From: Gaiellales bacterium
GTDB taxonomy: Bacteria; Actinomycetota; Thermoleophilia; Gaiellales; JAICJC01
Assembly (NCBI GenBank): GCA_036403155.1
Contig: DASWRM010000076.1
Location: 1 to 64,000 of the forward strand
DNA length: 64,000 nucleotides
Direction of reading: 5' to 3'
Shown here: piece after piece, positions 9,325-17,516 of the stretch
Position numbering within the stretch: position 1 is the stretch's first letter
Layout of the letters: every line of letters begins with the position of its first letter
Notes under the pieces: model-generated
The model's database searches: none
The model's input: only the letters and a program-made list of their open reading frames with translations
Told to the model about the DNA's origin: nothing
Translations under genes and position numbers: made by a program

Positions 9325-10143
9325 TCACTCCGGCCCTTGCCAGTGCATCGCCCGGCCGAGGCGCTCCTCGAGCGCGCGGTTCGGCCCCGCGTAGAACGCG
9401 CGCAGCTCGGCTCTCGTGCCGGCGTCCATGTCCGAGTAGCTGACCTGGTTTCGCGCCGGAAACCGGTCGCTTCTCGCATGGTGCTCGATGCCCAGGAAGT
9501 CGGTCACCTGCCGGTACACCGGGGCCGGGTCGGCGAACATGTCCTCGCTGCGCAGCACGAGCAGCCGCTCCGCGGGGACGTGCTGCCACCACCATTCGAG
9601 CTGCCGGAGGTAGAGCCCGCGCGTCCGATAGCTCTGGACGGCGTAGGCGTCGCCCCTGTACGCGGGATCGGCGAGCAGGCGCTCCTCCTCACCTGCAAGC
9701 CGCTCGTCCTCGGCCGCCAGTGCCTCCTCGAAGCCGAGCAGCTCCCGGCCGTTGCGCCGCGCCAGCTGGTAGTGCGAATACGCGCGCTCGACCGGGTCGC
9801 GGAGGATCGCCACCAGCCGCACGTGGGGAAGCATGGCGGCCACGCGGGCGGGAACGGCCGGTTGCGACAGGTAGTGCGTCGTACCCTCGCCGGTGATCAC
9901 CGCCGCGCCGATCCGCCGCGCGCGCGCCCGCATGTGCGCCCTCAACGGGAACAGCCGGCGGTAGAACGCCTGGCCGCGCAGGTGGTTCACGTCGAAGAAG
10001 TGCGGCTCCTTGTGGCTGGCGGGCATCACCTGCGGGTGCTCGCAGAGCATCGTGTAGAGCGAGGTCGACCCGCAGCGCTGGCCGCCCAGGATGAGGAAGT
10101 CCGGCAGCGCGCGGTGGTTTCTGGTCGCGGAGCGAAACCGCAT
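9325..10143 (-). CDS. PAPS-dependent sulfotransferase (Sulfotransfer_1 type)
   Basis: A 272-residue protein when started at ATG 10143. It has the 5'-phosphosulfate-binding loop FLILGGQRCGSTSLYTML near the N-terminus, the KEPHFFD motif of heparan-type sulfotransferases, the 3'-phosphate site AILRDPVERAYSHYQL, and a C-terminal PARNQVSYSDMD region. These enzymes move sulfate from PAPS to a sugar or lipid hydroxyl. An alternative start is ATG 10221, which adds 26 basic residues; neither has a clear Shine-Dalgarno site. It is the first gene of the leftward operon and faces a second sulfotransferase gene across a divergent promoter region. Confidence 0.85.
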   Translation of the reverse strand: MRFRSATRNHRALPDFLILGGQRCGSTSLYTMLCEHPQVMPASHKEPHFFDVNHLRGQAFYRRLFPLRAHMRARARRIGAAVITGEGTTHYLSQPAVPARVAAMLPHVRLVAILRDPVERAYSHYQLARRNGRELLGFEEALAAEDERLAGEEERLLADPAYRGDAYAVQSYRTRGLYLRQLEWWWQHVPAERLLVLRSEDMFADPAPVYRQVTDFLGIEHHARSDRFPARNQVSYSDMDAGTRAELRAFYAGPNRALEERLGRAMHWQGPE

Positions 10144-10359
10144 CCGTGCACGTTCGCCCACGCCGCGGCGCCGCTCGACTGCCGGCTGCAGATCGCTCAG
10201 TGGGCGCTGTTCGACGGCCATCGCAGCGGTATTCTGCCCGACCGCCCGGCGCGTCCCGGCAGCAGCCGTCGGTACCATTTCCGGCGACGTGGACACCCCG
10301 ACCGACGCCGACGTGCTCACACGCCGCCGTGGCGCTGCCGCTCGGGCCGGCGCGGCACG
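10144..10359. promoter_or_regulatory. divergent control region between the two glycan operons
   Basis: These 216 bp separate two head-to-head sulfotransferase genes. A TATTCT (10229-10234) and a TACCAT (10273-10278) hexamer on the plus strand could be -10 boxes. After the latter, a 24-codon frame (GTG 10289 to TGA 10363) ends in a GTGA overlap with the start of the rightward sulfotransferase, a layout like the pyrR leader ORF in this window. Whether it is translated is not shown by sequence alone. If the leftward gene starts at 10221 the region is shorter. Confidence 0.4.
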
Positions 10360-11211
10360 GTGACCGCAGCCCGACTGCTGTTCCTCGGGGGGCTCCACCG
10401 AAGCGGCACCACGATGCTCGCGCGCCTGCTCGCCGAGCATCCCGACGTCAGCGGGTTCGCGGACACCGGCGCACCGGCGGACGAGGGGCAGCATCTGCAG
10501 GACGTCTATCCCGTCATCGCGCATGGTCACCAGGCCGGGCGGTTCGCCGGCGTCCCGGAGGCGCACCTGACCGAGGGCTCGCCGCTCGTGACCGACGACA
10601 ACCGCCGGCGGCTGTGGGAGTCGTGGCGGTCGCACTGGGACGAGTCGCGCGCGGTGCTAGTCGAGAAATCGCCGCCGAACCTGCTTATGACCCGCTTCCT
10701 CCAGGCGATGTTCCCCGAGGCCGGTTTCGTCCTCGTGGTGCGCCACCCCATCGCCGTGTCCGCGGCGACGCAGAAGTGGAGCAGCACGCGGCCCCACCAG
10801 CTGCTTCGTCACTGGGAGGTCGCACACCGCACGCTGCGCGGCGACCTGCCGTGGCTGCGGCGGGCGATGCTGGTCCGGTATGAGCGGCTGGTGGCGGATC
10901 CGGACGCCGAGCTCGGCCGCGTGTTCAGGTTCGCGGGCGTCGGCGACCATGCCCCCGGCCGGCGCGTGGAGGGCGGGGTCAACCGCGACAACTTCGCGGA
11001 CGACCGCACCCCGCGGGCGGGCAGCAACCAGCGCTACTTCGAGCGCTGGGCGGAGCGCCGGCGATCGCCGCTGAAGCGTCTGTACCTCGACGTCGCCGAG
11101 CGCCGCGTCGCGCCGGAGGCTGCTCGCTTCGGCTACGCGATGCGGCCGCCCGGCGAACGGCCGCCGGGCGACCCGCTCGTCGCGGAGCTGCTCGAGGAGC
11201 GCGCCGCATGA
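10360..11211 (+). CDS. sulfotransferase family protein
   Basis: A 283-residue protein from GTG 10360. The P-loop-like FLGGLHRSGTTMLARLLAEHPD at the N-terminus is the 5'-phosphosulfate-binding motif, VEKSPPNLLM marks the region near the catalytic site, and VLVVRHPIAVSAATQKWS is the 3'-phosphate site; GSNQRYFERW near the C-terminus is also typical. It differs clearly from the sulfotransferase encoded divergently next to it, so the pair is not a recent duplication. The stop overlaps the flippase start by 4 bp (ATGA). Role: probable sulfation of an exported glycan precursor or glycolipid. Confidence 0.85.
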   Translation: MTAARLLFLGGLHRSGTTMLARLLAEHPDVSGFADTGAPADEGQHLQDVYPVIAHGHQAGRFAGVPEAHLTEGSPLVTDDNRRRLWESWRSHWDESRAVLVEKSPPNLLMTRFLQAMFPEAGFVLVVRHPIAVSAATQKWSSTRPHQLLRHWEVAHRTLRGDLPWLRRAMLVRYERLVADPDAELGRVFRFAGVGDHAPGRRVEGGVNRDNFADDRTPRAGSNQRYFERWAERRRSPLKRLYLDVAERRVAPEAARFGYAMRPPGERPPGDPLVAELLEERAA

Positions 11212-12692
11212 TGTCCGAGGGCCGCCGCATGCGGTCGCTCGCCGGCCAGTCGATGGTCTACGGCCTGGGCGGCATGATCGGCCGGTTCGCGGGGTTCTTC
11301 CTGGTGCCGGTCTACCTCCATGCCGCCGGCGCAAAGGCGTACGGCACCGTCGACCTGATGCTGTCGGCGGTGCTGCTCGCCTCGATCATGCTGCGGATGG
11401 GGATCGTGACGACGATGTCGCGCTTCACGCTCGGCGAGGCCGCCCCGGACTGGCGTCCCGTGATCCATACGATCTTCACCTTTGTGATGGCGGTGGCCAC
11501 GATCGGCGTGGTGATCGGCTTCCTGCTGCGCCACGAGATCGGGCACCTGCTCCAGGTGCACACGTCGATCGTGCTGGCCGGACTGTTCGGCCTGTGGATC
11601 AGCATGAACTACGACGTGATGGCGCGCGTCTACCGGATCGAGCGACGGGCCGCCGCGTGGGTGCGGTTCACCCTCCTGAACGTGCTCCTGACGACGGTGC
11701 TCACGCTCCTGCTGGTGCTCGTCTTCGATCAGGGCGCCCTCGGTCTGCTGGTCGGCAATTTCACGGGAACCGCGCTGGTCTACCTCGCGGTCGCGATCGC
11801 CCGGCGCCGGACGATCGGGGTGCGGCACTTCGACCGGCCGGTGCTGCGCGACCTGCTGACGTACTCGTTGCCGCTGATGCCGGCCAACATCGCGCTCTGG
11901 GCGCTGAACCTGGCCGATCGAATCCAGGTCCAGCGCCTGGCCGGGCACGAGGAGCTGGGCGTCTACTCCGTCGCCGCGCGCGTCGCCGTCCCGGTGCTCG
12001 TGCTGATGGGCGCCTTCCAGACGGCCTGGGCGCCGTTCGCGCACGACGTCCGCGGCCAGGAGGGCGACGAGCAGGCGAAGCGCACCTATGCGTCCGTGCT
12101 CTCGTACTGGTCGATCGTGATGGGATGGGGACTCGTCGCTGTCACGCTCACCGCGCCGCCGTACATCGGCTACGCGATGCCGGACAACGCGCGCAGCGCC
12201 ATCCCCGTGGTCGGCATGCTCGCGGGCGGCACGGTGCTCTACGGCGGCTACCTGATCGTGAACATCGGTGTGACGATCAGCAAGCGCACGCTGATGACGC
12301 CGCTCATCTGCATCGTCGCGGCGGCGGTCAACCTCGGGCTCAACTTCTGGGCGATCCCGCGGTGGGGCATCGTCGGCGCCGGCGCCACCACGGTGATCGG
12401 CTATGCGCTGCTGCTCTGGCTGGGCTGGCTGAATGCCGAGCGCAGCTACCCGGTGCCGTACCAGTGGTCGCGAGTGGCGCGGGTCGCGGCGATGGTGGTG
12501 GCGTTCATGGCGCTGTCCCAGTGGGTGATCCCCGACGTCGGCGTGCTGGCGGTGACCGTCCGCCTGCTGCTGGTCGCCGCGTTCCCGCTGGCGCTGATCC
12601 CGATCGGCGCGCTCACCCGCGGCGACCTGAGAAAGGGCCGGGGGATGGTGCTGTCCCGCTTCCGCCGGAGCGCCGTGGAGCCGGCCACGTGA
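11208..12692 (+). CDS. polysaccharide flippase (Wzx/MATE-like)
   Basis: A 494-residue integral membrane protein with about 12-14 hydrophobic helices spread over its whole length, starting with the SLAGQSMVYGLGGMIGRFAGF helix typical of Wzx-type polysaccharide biosynthesis proteins. Such proteins move lipid-linked saccharide units across the inner membrane. The gene overlaps its neighbours by 4 bp on both sides (ATGA before, GTGA after), placing it firmly in one operon with a sulfotransferase and a glycosyltransferase. The transported unit cannot be read from sequence. Confidence 0.88.
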   Translation: MMSEGRRMRSLAGQSMVYGLGGMIGRFAGFFLVPVYLHAAGAKAYGTVDLMLSAVLLASIMLRMGIVTTMSRFTLGEAAPDWRPVIHTIFTFVMAVATIGVVIGFLLRHEIGHLLQVHTSIVLAGLFGLWISMNYDVMARVYRIERRAAAWVRFTLLNVLLTTVLTLLLVLVFDQGALGLLVGNFTGTALVYLAVAIARRRTIGVRHFDRPVLRDLLTYSLPLMPANIALWALNLADRIQVQRLAGHEELGVYSVAARVAVPVLVLMGAFQTAWAPFAHDVRGQEGDEQAKRTYASVLSYWSIVMGWGLVAVTLTAPPYIGYAMPDNARSAIPVVGMLAGGTVLYGGYLIVNIGVTISKRTLMTPLICIVAAAVNLGLNFWAIPRWGIVGAGATTVIGYALLLWLGWLNAERSYPVPYQWSRVARVAAMVVAFMALSQWVIPDVGVLAVTVRLLLVAAFPLALIPIGALTRGDLRKGRGMVLSRFRRSAVEPAT

Positions 12693-13840
12693 GCGCTGCG
12701 CAGCCCCCGCTGCGCATCCTCGCTGTCGGGGATGCCCGGTCGATCCACACCCTGCGCTGGGCGCGGCGGCTGGTCGACCGGGGGCATGACGTCCACATCG
12801 TCTCCAACAGGGTCGGCGCAGACCCGCGCGAGACCGCCGGGATCGGCATCCACGACCTGCTGCGGCTCGATCCGCTCATGCGCGTGCCGCGGCTCCGGCG
12901 CGCCCGGTTCGGCCCCGCGATCCGCGGGCTCGCCCGCCGACTCGACGTCGACATCGTCCACGGCCACGGCATCACGCCCTTCGCGTACTGGGCCGCGCTC
13001 GCCGATGTCCACCCGTTCGTGGTCAGCCCCTGGGGGCGCGACGTGCTGGTGGACGCCCTCAAGGAGCCGGGGCGCAGCCGGGCGCTGCGGACGTGGCGGT
13101 CGGCCGACTTCCTCATGGTCAACTCCGGCGCGATCGCCGATGCCGCGGTCGCCGCGGGCGCAAACCCGACGCGGATCGCGCACATCATCTGGCACACGCA
13201 GCTGTCGGGATTCGGCCCCGAGCACGCGGATCCGTCCGGGCTGCGGGCGGAGCTGGGATGGCCCGAGGACGCGCTGATCGTGCTGTCGCTGCGCAACTTC
13301 CAGTCCCGAACGAACATCGACGTCCTGGTGCGCGCGTTCGCGCGGGTGGCGCCGTCGCATCCGACGGCGCGGCTGCTGCTGGCGGCGCGTGGCGGCGAGG
13401 CTCGCCCGCAGGTCGAGGCGGCGGTCGCGGCCTCCGGCATGGCTGACCGGATCCGCATCCACCGGGTCGACCCGGCCGGGCTGCCGCGGCTGGCAGCCTC
13501 CGGCGACATCGTCGTATCGATCGCGGACACCGACTCGTCCCCCTCATCGCTGCTCGAGGCCATGGCCAGCGGGAACCCGATGATCGGCGGCTGGTGCCCG
13601 TCGATCGACGAGTGGATCGCGCCGGGGGAGGGCGCCGAGATGGTGCAGCCGCGGGACGAGCAGGCGCTGGCCGCCGCACTGGCCCGCCTGCTGTCGGACG
13701 CGCCGCTGCGCGAGCGCTACGCGCAGCGCAACATCGAGACGGTGCGAGCGCGCGTCGCCGAGTCCGCACCGGCGATGGAGCAGCTCTACCGGCGGCTGAT
13801 CGCCGAGCATGCGGCGGGCTCGTCCAACCGGTCCTCGTAG
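12689..13840 (+). CDS. GT4-family glycosyltransferase
   Basis: A 383-residue GT-B fold protein. The N-terminal half begins ILAVGDARSIHTLRWARRLVDRGHDVHIVSN and contains VDIVHGHG and FVVSPWGRD; the C-terminal half has a LSLRNFQSRTNIDVLVRAFA nucleotide-sugar domain start and SSPSSLLEAMASGNPMIGG, where the glutamates form the E-x7-E-like motif of family GT4. It builds a glycan from nucleotide sugars on the cytoplasmic face of the membrane. It overlaps the flippase by GTGA and ends where the next gene's TAGACT box begins. Confidence 0.87.
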   Translation: MSAAQPPLRILAVGDARSIHTLRWARRLVDRGHDVHIVSNRVGADPRETAGIGIHDLLRLDPLMRVPRLRRARFGPAIRGLARRLDVDIVHGHGITPFAYWAALADVHPFVVSPWGRDVLVDALKEPGRSRALRTWRSADFLMVNSGAIADAAVAAGANPTRIAHIIWHTQLSGFGPEHADPSGLRAELGWPEDALIVLSLRNFQSRTNIDVLVRAFARVAPSHPTARLLLAARGGEARPQVEAAVAASGMADRIRIHRVDPAGLPRLAASGDIVVSIADTDSSPSSLLEAMASGNPMIGGWCPSIDEWIAPGEGAEMVQPRDEQALAAALARLLSDAPLRERYAQRNIETVRARVAESAPAMEQLYRRLIAEHAAGSSNRSS

Positions 13841-13849
13841 ACTGCGGAC

Positions 13850-15229
13850 ATGAGCTCCGCCAAGCGGCTGATGATCATCGGACTGGACTGCGCCGCCCCG
13901 GAGATCCTGTTCGACGACATGAAGGGCGAGCTGCCCGTCCTCAACCGGCTGATGGAGCAGGGCGTGTACGGGCCGCTCGAGTCCTGCGACCCGCCCATCA
14001 CCGTGCCCGCATGGTCGTGCATGATGAGCTCGAAGGACCCCGGCACCCTCGGGTTCTACGGCTTCCGCAACCGCAAGGACCACTCCTACGACGGCATGAC
14101 CTTCGCGACCGCGGAGAAGGTGAAGGAGGACAGGGTCTGGGACATCCTCTCGCGCGCCGGCAAGCACGTGGTCGTGCTGGGAGTGCCGCAGACGTTTCCC
14201 CCCAGCCGCGTGAACGGCGAGATGATCGGCTGCTTCCTGTCGCCCTCGACCGAATCGCGCTACACGTTCCCCGAGGAGCTCCGCGACGAGATCAGGGACG
14301 TGGTCGGCGAGTACATGGTCGACGTGCCGAACTTCCGCACCGACCAGAAGGACCGCATCCTGCGCGACATCAACGAGATGACGCGCCGCCGGTTCCAGCT
14401 GGCGCGCCATCTGCGCGACTCCCGCCCGTGGGACTTCTTCATGATGGTCGAGATGGGCCCCGACCGCCTGCACCACGGGTTCTGGCGCTACTACGACCCC
14501 AAGCACCCGGACTACGTCCCCGGGACCCCCTACGAGACGGCCTTCCGCGACTACTACCGCTACCTCGACGGCGAGATCGGGTCGCTGATCGAGGGGCTGG
14601 ACGACGACACGGCGCTGATGGTCGTGTCCGACCACGGTGCGCAGTCCATGTACGGCGGCATCCAGGTGAACGAGTGGCTCGTCCGCGAGGGCTACCTGAC
14701 GCTCCACGACCCGGATGCAACGGGACCGGTCAAGCCGGACATGATCGACTGGTCGCGGACGCGCGTGTGGGGCGACGGCGGCTACTACTCCCGCATCTTC
14801 CTGAACGTGCGCGGCCGCGAGCCGGAGGGGATCGTCGACCCCGCCGGCGTCGAGCCGCTGCGCGACGAGCTGATCGGAAAGCTCGAGGCGCTCGGCGACG
14901 AGCATGGAACTCCGATCGGGACGCGCGTCTTCCGCCCCGAGCAGCTCTACCACCACGTGAACGGCGTTCCGCCCGACCTCATCTGCTACTTCGGCAACCT
15001 CACCTGGCGCGCGATCGGATCGGTCGGGGACGGCCGCGTGCACGTGCGGGAGAACGACACCGGGCCGGACGACGCGAACCACGCCAAGTTCGGCATCTAC
15101 ATCTTCGACGGCCCCGGCATGCCGCAGACGCCGCCGAGCGGCGCGCAGCTGTTCGACATCGCGCCGACGGCGCTGGCGCTGCTCGGCCATCCTGTCCCCG
15201 CCGACATGCAGGGACGCAGCCTGATCTGA
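13850..15229 (+). CDS. alkaline-phosphatase-superfamily phosphohydrolase (type I phosphodiesterase-like)
   Basis: A 459-residue protein. Metal and catalytic motifs of the alkaline phosphatase superfamily are visible: IIGLDCAAPE near the N-terminus, the nucleophile region DPPITVPAWSCMMSSKDPG (Thr), MGPDRLHHGFW, and VVSDHGAQSM. No signal peptide is present. Homologues are annotated as predicted AlkP-superfamily phosphohydrolases or phosphomutases and often sit in glycan or lipid clusters. A TAGACT box (13838-13843) overlapping the glycosyltransferase stop, 6 bases before ATG, suggests a separate leaderless transcript. It shares one base (TGATG) with the following OsmC gene. Confidence 0.85.
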   Translation: MSSAKRLMIIGLDCAAPEILFDDMKGELPVLNRLMEQGVYGPLESCDPPITVPAWSCMMSSKDPGTLGFYGFRNRKDHSYDGMTFATAEKVKEDRVWDILSRAGKHVVVLGVPQTFPPSRVNGEMIGCFLSPSTESRYTFPEELRDEIRDVVGEYMVDVPNFRTDQKDRILRDINEMTRRRFQLARHLRDSRPWDFFMMVEMGPDRLHHGFWRYYDPKHPDYVPGTPYETAFRDYYRYLDGEIGSLIEGLDDDTALMVVSDHGAQSMYGGIQVNEWLVREGYLTLHDPDATGPVKPDMIDWSRTRVWGDGGYYSRIFLNVRGREPEGIVDPAGVEPLRDELIGKLEALGDEHGTPIGTRVFRPEQLYHHVNGVPPDLICYFGNLTWRAIGSVGDGRVHVRENDTGPDDANHAKFGIYIFDGPGMPQTPPSGAQLFDIAPTALALLGHPVPADMQGRSLI

Positions 15230-15732
15230 TGGATCTCCGTGCCCTTCAGGAGCCGCTGAAGGAGGGATACCGCAGCGATCCGGCAAGCGGGCGGATCACG
15301 CTGACGGCGACCGGCGCCTCCGCCGGCAGTCCCGTCGCGTGCTCGGTCGACCTCGGCCGCGCCGTCCAGGAGGCCCAGGCGCACGCGGGCGTCGGAGGGG
15401 AGGGGACCGGAGCATGCTCCGGGGATCTGCTGCTCGGAGCGCTGGCGGCGTGCGCGCAGATCACGTGCCAGATGGTGGCCGCCGCGATGGGGCTCGAGGT
15501 GGACGACATCGCCGTCACCGCCGAGGGCGACCTCGACCTGCTCGGCACGCTTGGCGTCGACCGCGAGGCGCCGGTCGGTTTCTCCGCGATCCGGCTGTCG
15601 TTCGCGGTCGATGCGCCCGGCGCAACAGCCGAGCAGCTCGCCGCGCTCCAGCGCAAGACCGAGCGATACTGCGTCGTCATGCAGACGCTGACCGCGCCAC
15701 CGCCGGTCACCACGTCCTGGGCGCAGGGCTGA
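15229..15732 (+). CDS. OsmC-family protein
   Basis: A 167-residue protein with the two conserved cysteines of OsmC/Ohr-type peroxidases: one in the helix GACSGDLLLGALAACAQITC and one in KTERYCVVMQTL near the C-terminus. OsmC proteins reduce organic hydroperoxides or act in sulfur-linked chemistry in the cytoplasm. The extra cysteines in the first helix (ACAQITC) make the exact pairing uncertain. ATG 15229 overlaps the preceding stop by one base, so the two are co-translated; the link to the phosphohydrolase is unexplained. Confidence 0.85.
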   Translation: MDLRALQEPLKEGYRSDPASGRITLTATGASAGSPVACSVDLGRAVQEAQAHAGVGGEGTGACSGDLLLGALAACAQITCQMVAAAMGLEVDDIAVTAEGDLDLLGTLGVDREAPVGFSAIRLSFAVDAPGATAEQLAALQRKTERYCVVMQTLTAPPPVTTSWAQG

Positions 15733-15834
15733 ACGGCCCCGAGCGCGGCTCCACCGAGCGTCCCGGGCGTGAGCGCAGGACGGCGAGGCCGGCACGTGCG
15801 CGGCCGGGCGGGACGCCGGGCCGCGGCTGACCGC

Positions 15835-15857
15835 CCGGGGTTCGACCCCGGTACGAT
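15835..15857 (+). promoter_or_regulatory. promoter of the ABC1 kinase gene with an inverted repeat in the spacer
   Basis: The -10 box TACGAT lies at 15852-15857, 7 bases before ATG 15865. Directly before it is a perfect inverted repeat, CCGGGG-TTCGA-CCCCGG (15835-15851), filling most of the spacer behind a CTGACC -35-like hexamer (15827-15832). A repeat in this position is where a repressor dimer would block RNA polymerase; the binding protein is unknown. Confidence 0.4.
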
Positions 15858-15864
15858 TTCCGGT

Positions 15865-17514
15865 ATGGCCACACGACTGAGCCGGCGTACGCAGGTCGCG
15901 CGTGTGCGGGAGATCGCCCAGATCGCCGCGCGGCACGGCTTCGGCTATGCGTTCGAGCGGCGCCCGCGCGGCGAGGACGACACGGTCGACCTCTCGATGG
16001 AAGCCCGCGGACGGCACCTCCGCGAGATGTTCGACGAGCTGGGGCCGACGTTCGTCAAGTTCGGCCAGCTGCTCTCGATCCGCCCCGACGTGATCCCTCC
16101 CGAGGTCATCAGCGAGCTGCGCCTCCTCCAGGACTCGGTCTCGCCGTTCCCGTACGAGGACGTCGAACGGGTGATCCGCACGGAGCTGAAGGGGGAGGTC
16201 GGCGACCTGTTCGCCCGCTTCGACCACGAGCCGATCGCGGCCGCGTCGATCGGCCAGGTGCACTTCGCGGAGCTTCACACCGGCCGCCAGGTGGCGGTCA
16301 AGGTGCAGCGCCCGAATGCGCGGCGGCAGATCGAGGCCGACATCGTGCTGCTCCGGCGCGTCGCGCGGACCGTCAAGAGCCGGGTCAAGCAGCTGGAGTT
16401 CGTCGACACCGTCGAGCTGGTCGACGAGTTCGCCCGGTCGATCACCCGCGAGCTCGACTACCGGATCGAGGCCCGGAACGCGGATGTCTTCCGCCGGACG
16501 TTCGAGGGCTCGCCGCGCGTGGTGATCCCCAAGGTGTACTGGACGTACTCGAGCGAGCGCGTCCTGACGCTGGAGCGGATCGAAGGCACCAAGCTCGGCG
16601 ACCTCGACCTATCGGCGCTCGAGCAGTCGGAGCGCCGCCGGATCGCGCACCTGATGGCCGAGATCTGGCTGGAGATGGTGTTCCGCCACGGGACCTTCCA
16701 CGCCGACCCCCATCCCGCGAACATCTTCCTGCTCGCCGACGGGAGGATGGGCCTGGTCGACTTCGGCATCACCGGCGCGCTCTCGCAGGTCGACATGCGG
16801 CGGCTGACACGGCTGTTCTTCGACGCGGTGAACGAGAACGTGGACGCGCTCCCCCGCCGCCTCCGCGACCTGGGAGTGCGTTTCAACAGCCAGCAGGAGG
16901 AGGAGTTCCGGCTCGAGCTGCGCGAGGTGTACTACCGCTACCACGGTGCTGCGCTCGGCGACATCGACCCCATCGAGATGATTCGCGAGGCCTTCACGCT
17001 GATCGCGCGCATGCACCTGCGGCTGCCGACGCGGTTCGCGCTGCTCGACAAGACGCTCGCCACGCTCGGCTCGGTGGGAGCGGAGATCTATCCGCAGTTC
17101 AACGTCTTCGACGTCGCCGAGCCCTACGCGGAGGAGCTGATGGCCGAGCAGCTGACGCCCTCGGCGCTGCTCGACCGGGGCAGGGACGAGCTCGTCAAGT
17201 ACGGCGGCCTGCTCCTGGAGCTGCCCTATCAGGTGCATGACACGCTGGAGCAGGTGCGCGACGGCGAGATCGAGGTGCAGTTCCGGCACAAGGGCCTCGA
17301 CGAGCTGATCGCCAAGGCGGACGTGGTCTTCAACCGGCTGGTGATCGCGATCGTGATGGCGGGGACGATCATCGGCTCGGCCCTGATCGGCGCGAACGCG
17401 TCCGGCGGGCCGCACCTGCTCGGCGTGCATGTGCTGACCTGGTTCGGCTTCCTGGTCGCCTCCGGGCTCGGTCTGCTGCTGGTCTGGTCGATCGTCCGCA
17501 GCGGCCGGCTGTAG
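15865..17514 (+). CDS. ABC1/UbiB-family atypical protein kinase
   Basis: A 549-residue protein. The family-defining KxGQ motif is in FVKFGQLLSIRPDVIP, followed by the alanine-rich loop AAASIGQVH, the lysine of VAVKVQRP, the catalytic HGTFHADPHPANIF and the metal-binding LVDFGITG. Two hydrophobic helices at the C-terminus (about residues 490-540) anchor it in the membrane. Members support quinone or lipid biosynthesis as ATPase-like kinases; this organism's quinone genes are not in the window. The ATG is 7 bases behind TACGAT. The stop nearly abuts the stop of the convergent ABC-F gene. Confidence 0.9.
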   Translation: MATRLSRRTQVARVREIAQIAARHGFGYAFERRPRGEDDTVDLSMEARGRHLREMFDELGPTFVKFGQLLSIRPDVIPPEVISELRLLQDSVSPFPYEDVERVIRTELKGEVGDLFARFDHEPIAAASIGQVHFAELHTGRQVAVKVQRPNARRQIEADIVLLRRVARTVKSRVKQLEFVDTVELVDEFARSITRELDYRIEARNADVFRRTFEGSPRVVIPKVYWTYSSERVLTLERIEGTKLGDLDLSALEQSERRRIAHLMAEIWLEMVFRHGTFHADPHPANIFLLADGRMGLVDFGITGALSQVDMRRLTRLFFDAVNENVDALPRRLRDLGVRFNSQQEEEFRLELREVYYRYHGAALGDIDPIEMIREAFTLIARMHLRLPTRFALLDKTLATLGSVGAEIYPQFNVFDVAEPYAEELMAEQLTPSALLDRGRDELVKYGGLLLELPYQVHDTLEQVRDGEIEVQFRHKGLDELIAKADVVFNRLVIAIVMAGTIIGSALIGANASGGPHLLGVHVLTWFGFLVASGLGLLLVWSIVRSGRL

Positions 17515-17516
17515 CG

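Noticed and set aside
10222-10635. N-terminal extension of the leftward sulfotransferase to 10635
   Set aside because: It would overlap the divergent sulfotransferase coding region and has no protein-like composition.
15834-15852. CCGGGGTTCGACCCCGG looks like a tRNA T-arm
   Set aside because: No acceptor, D or anticodon arm can be built around it; it lies between -35 and -10 elements.
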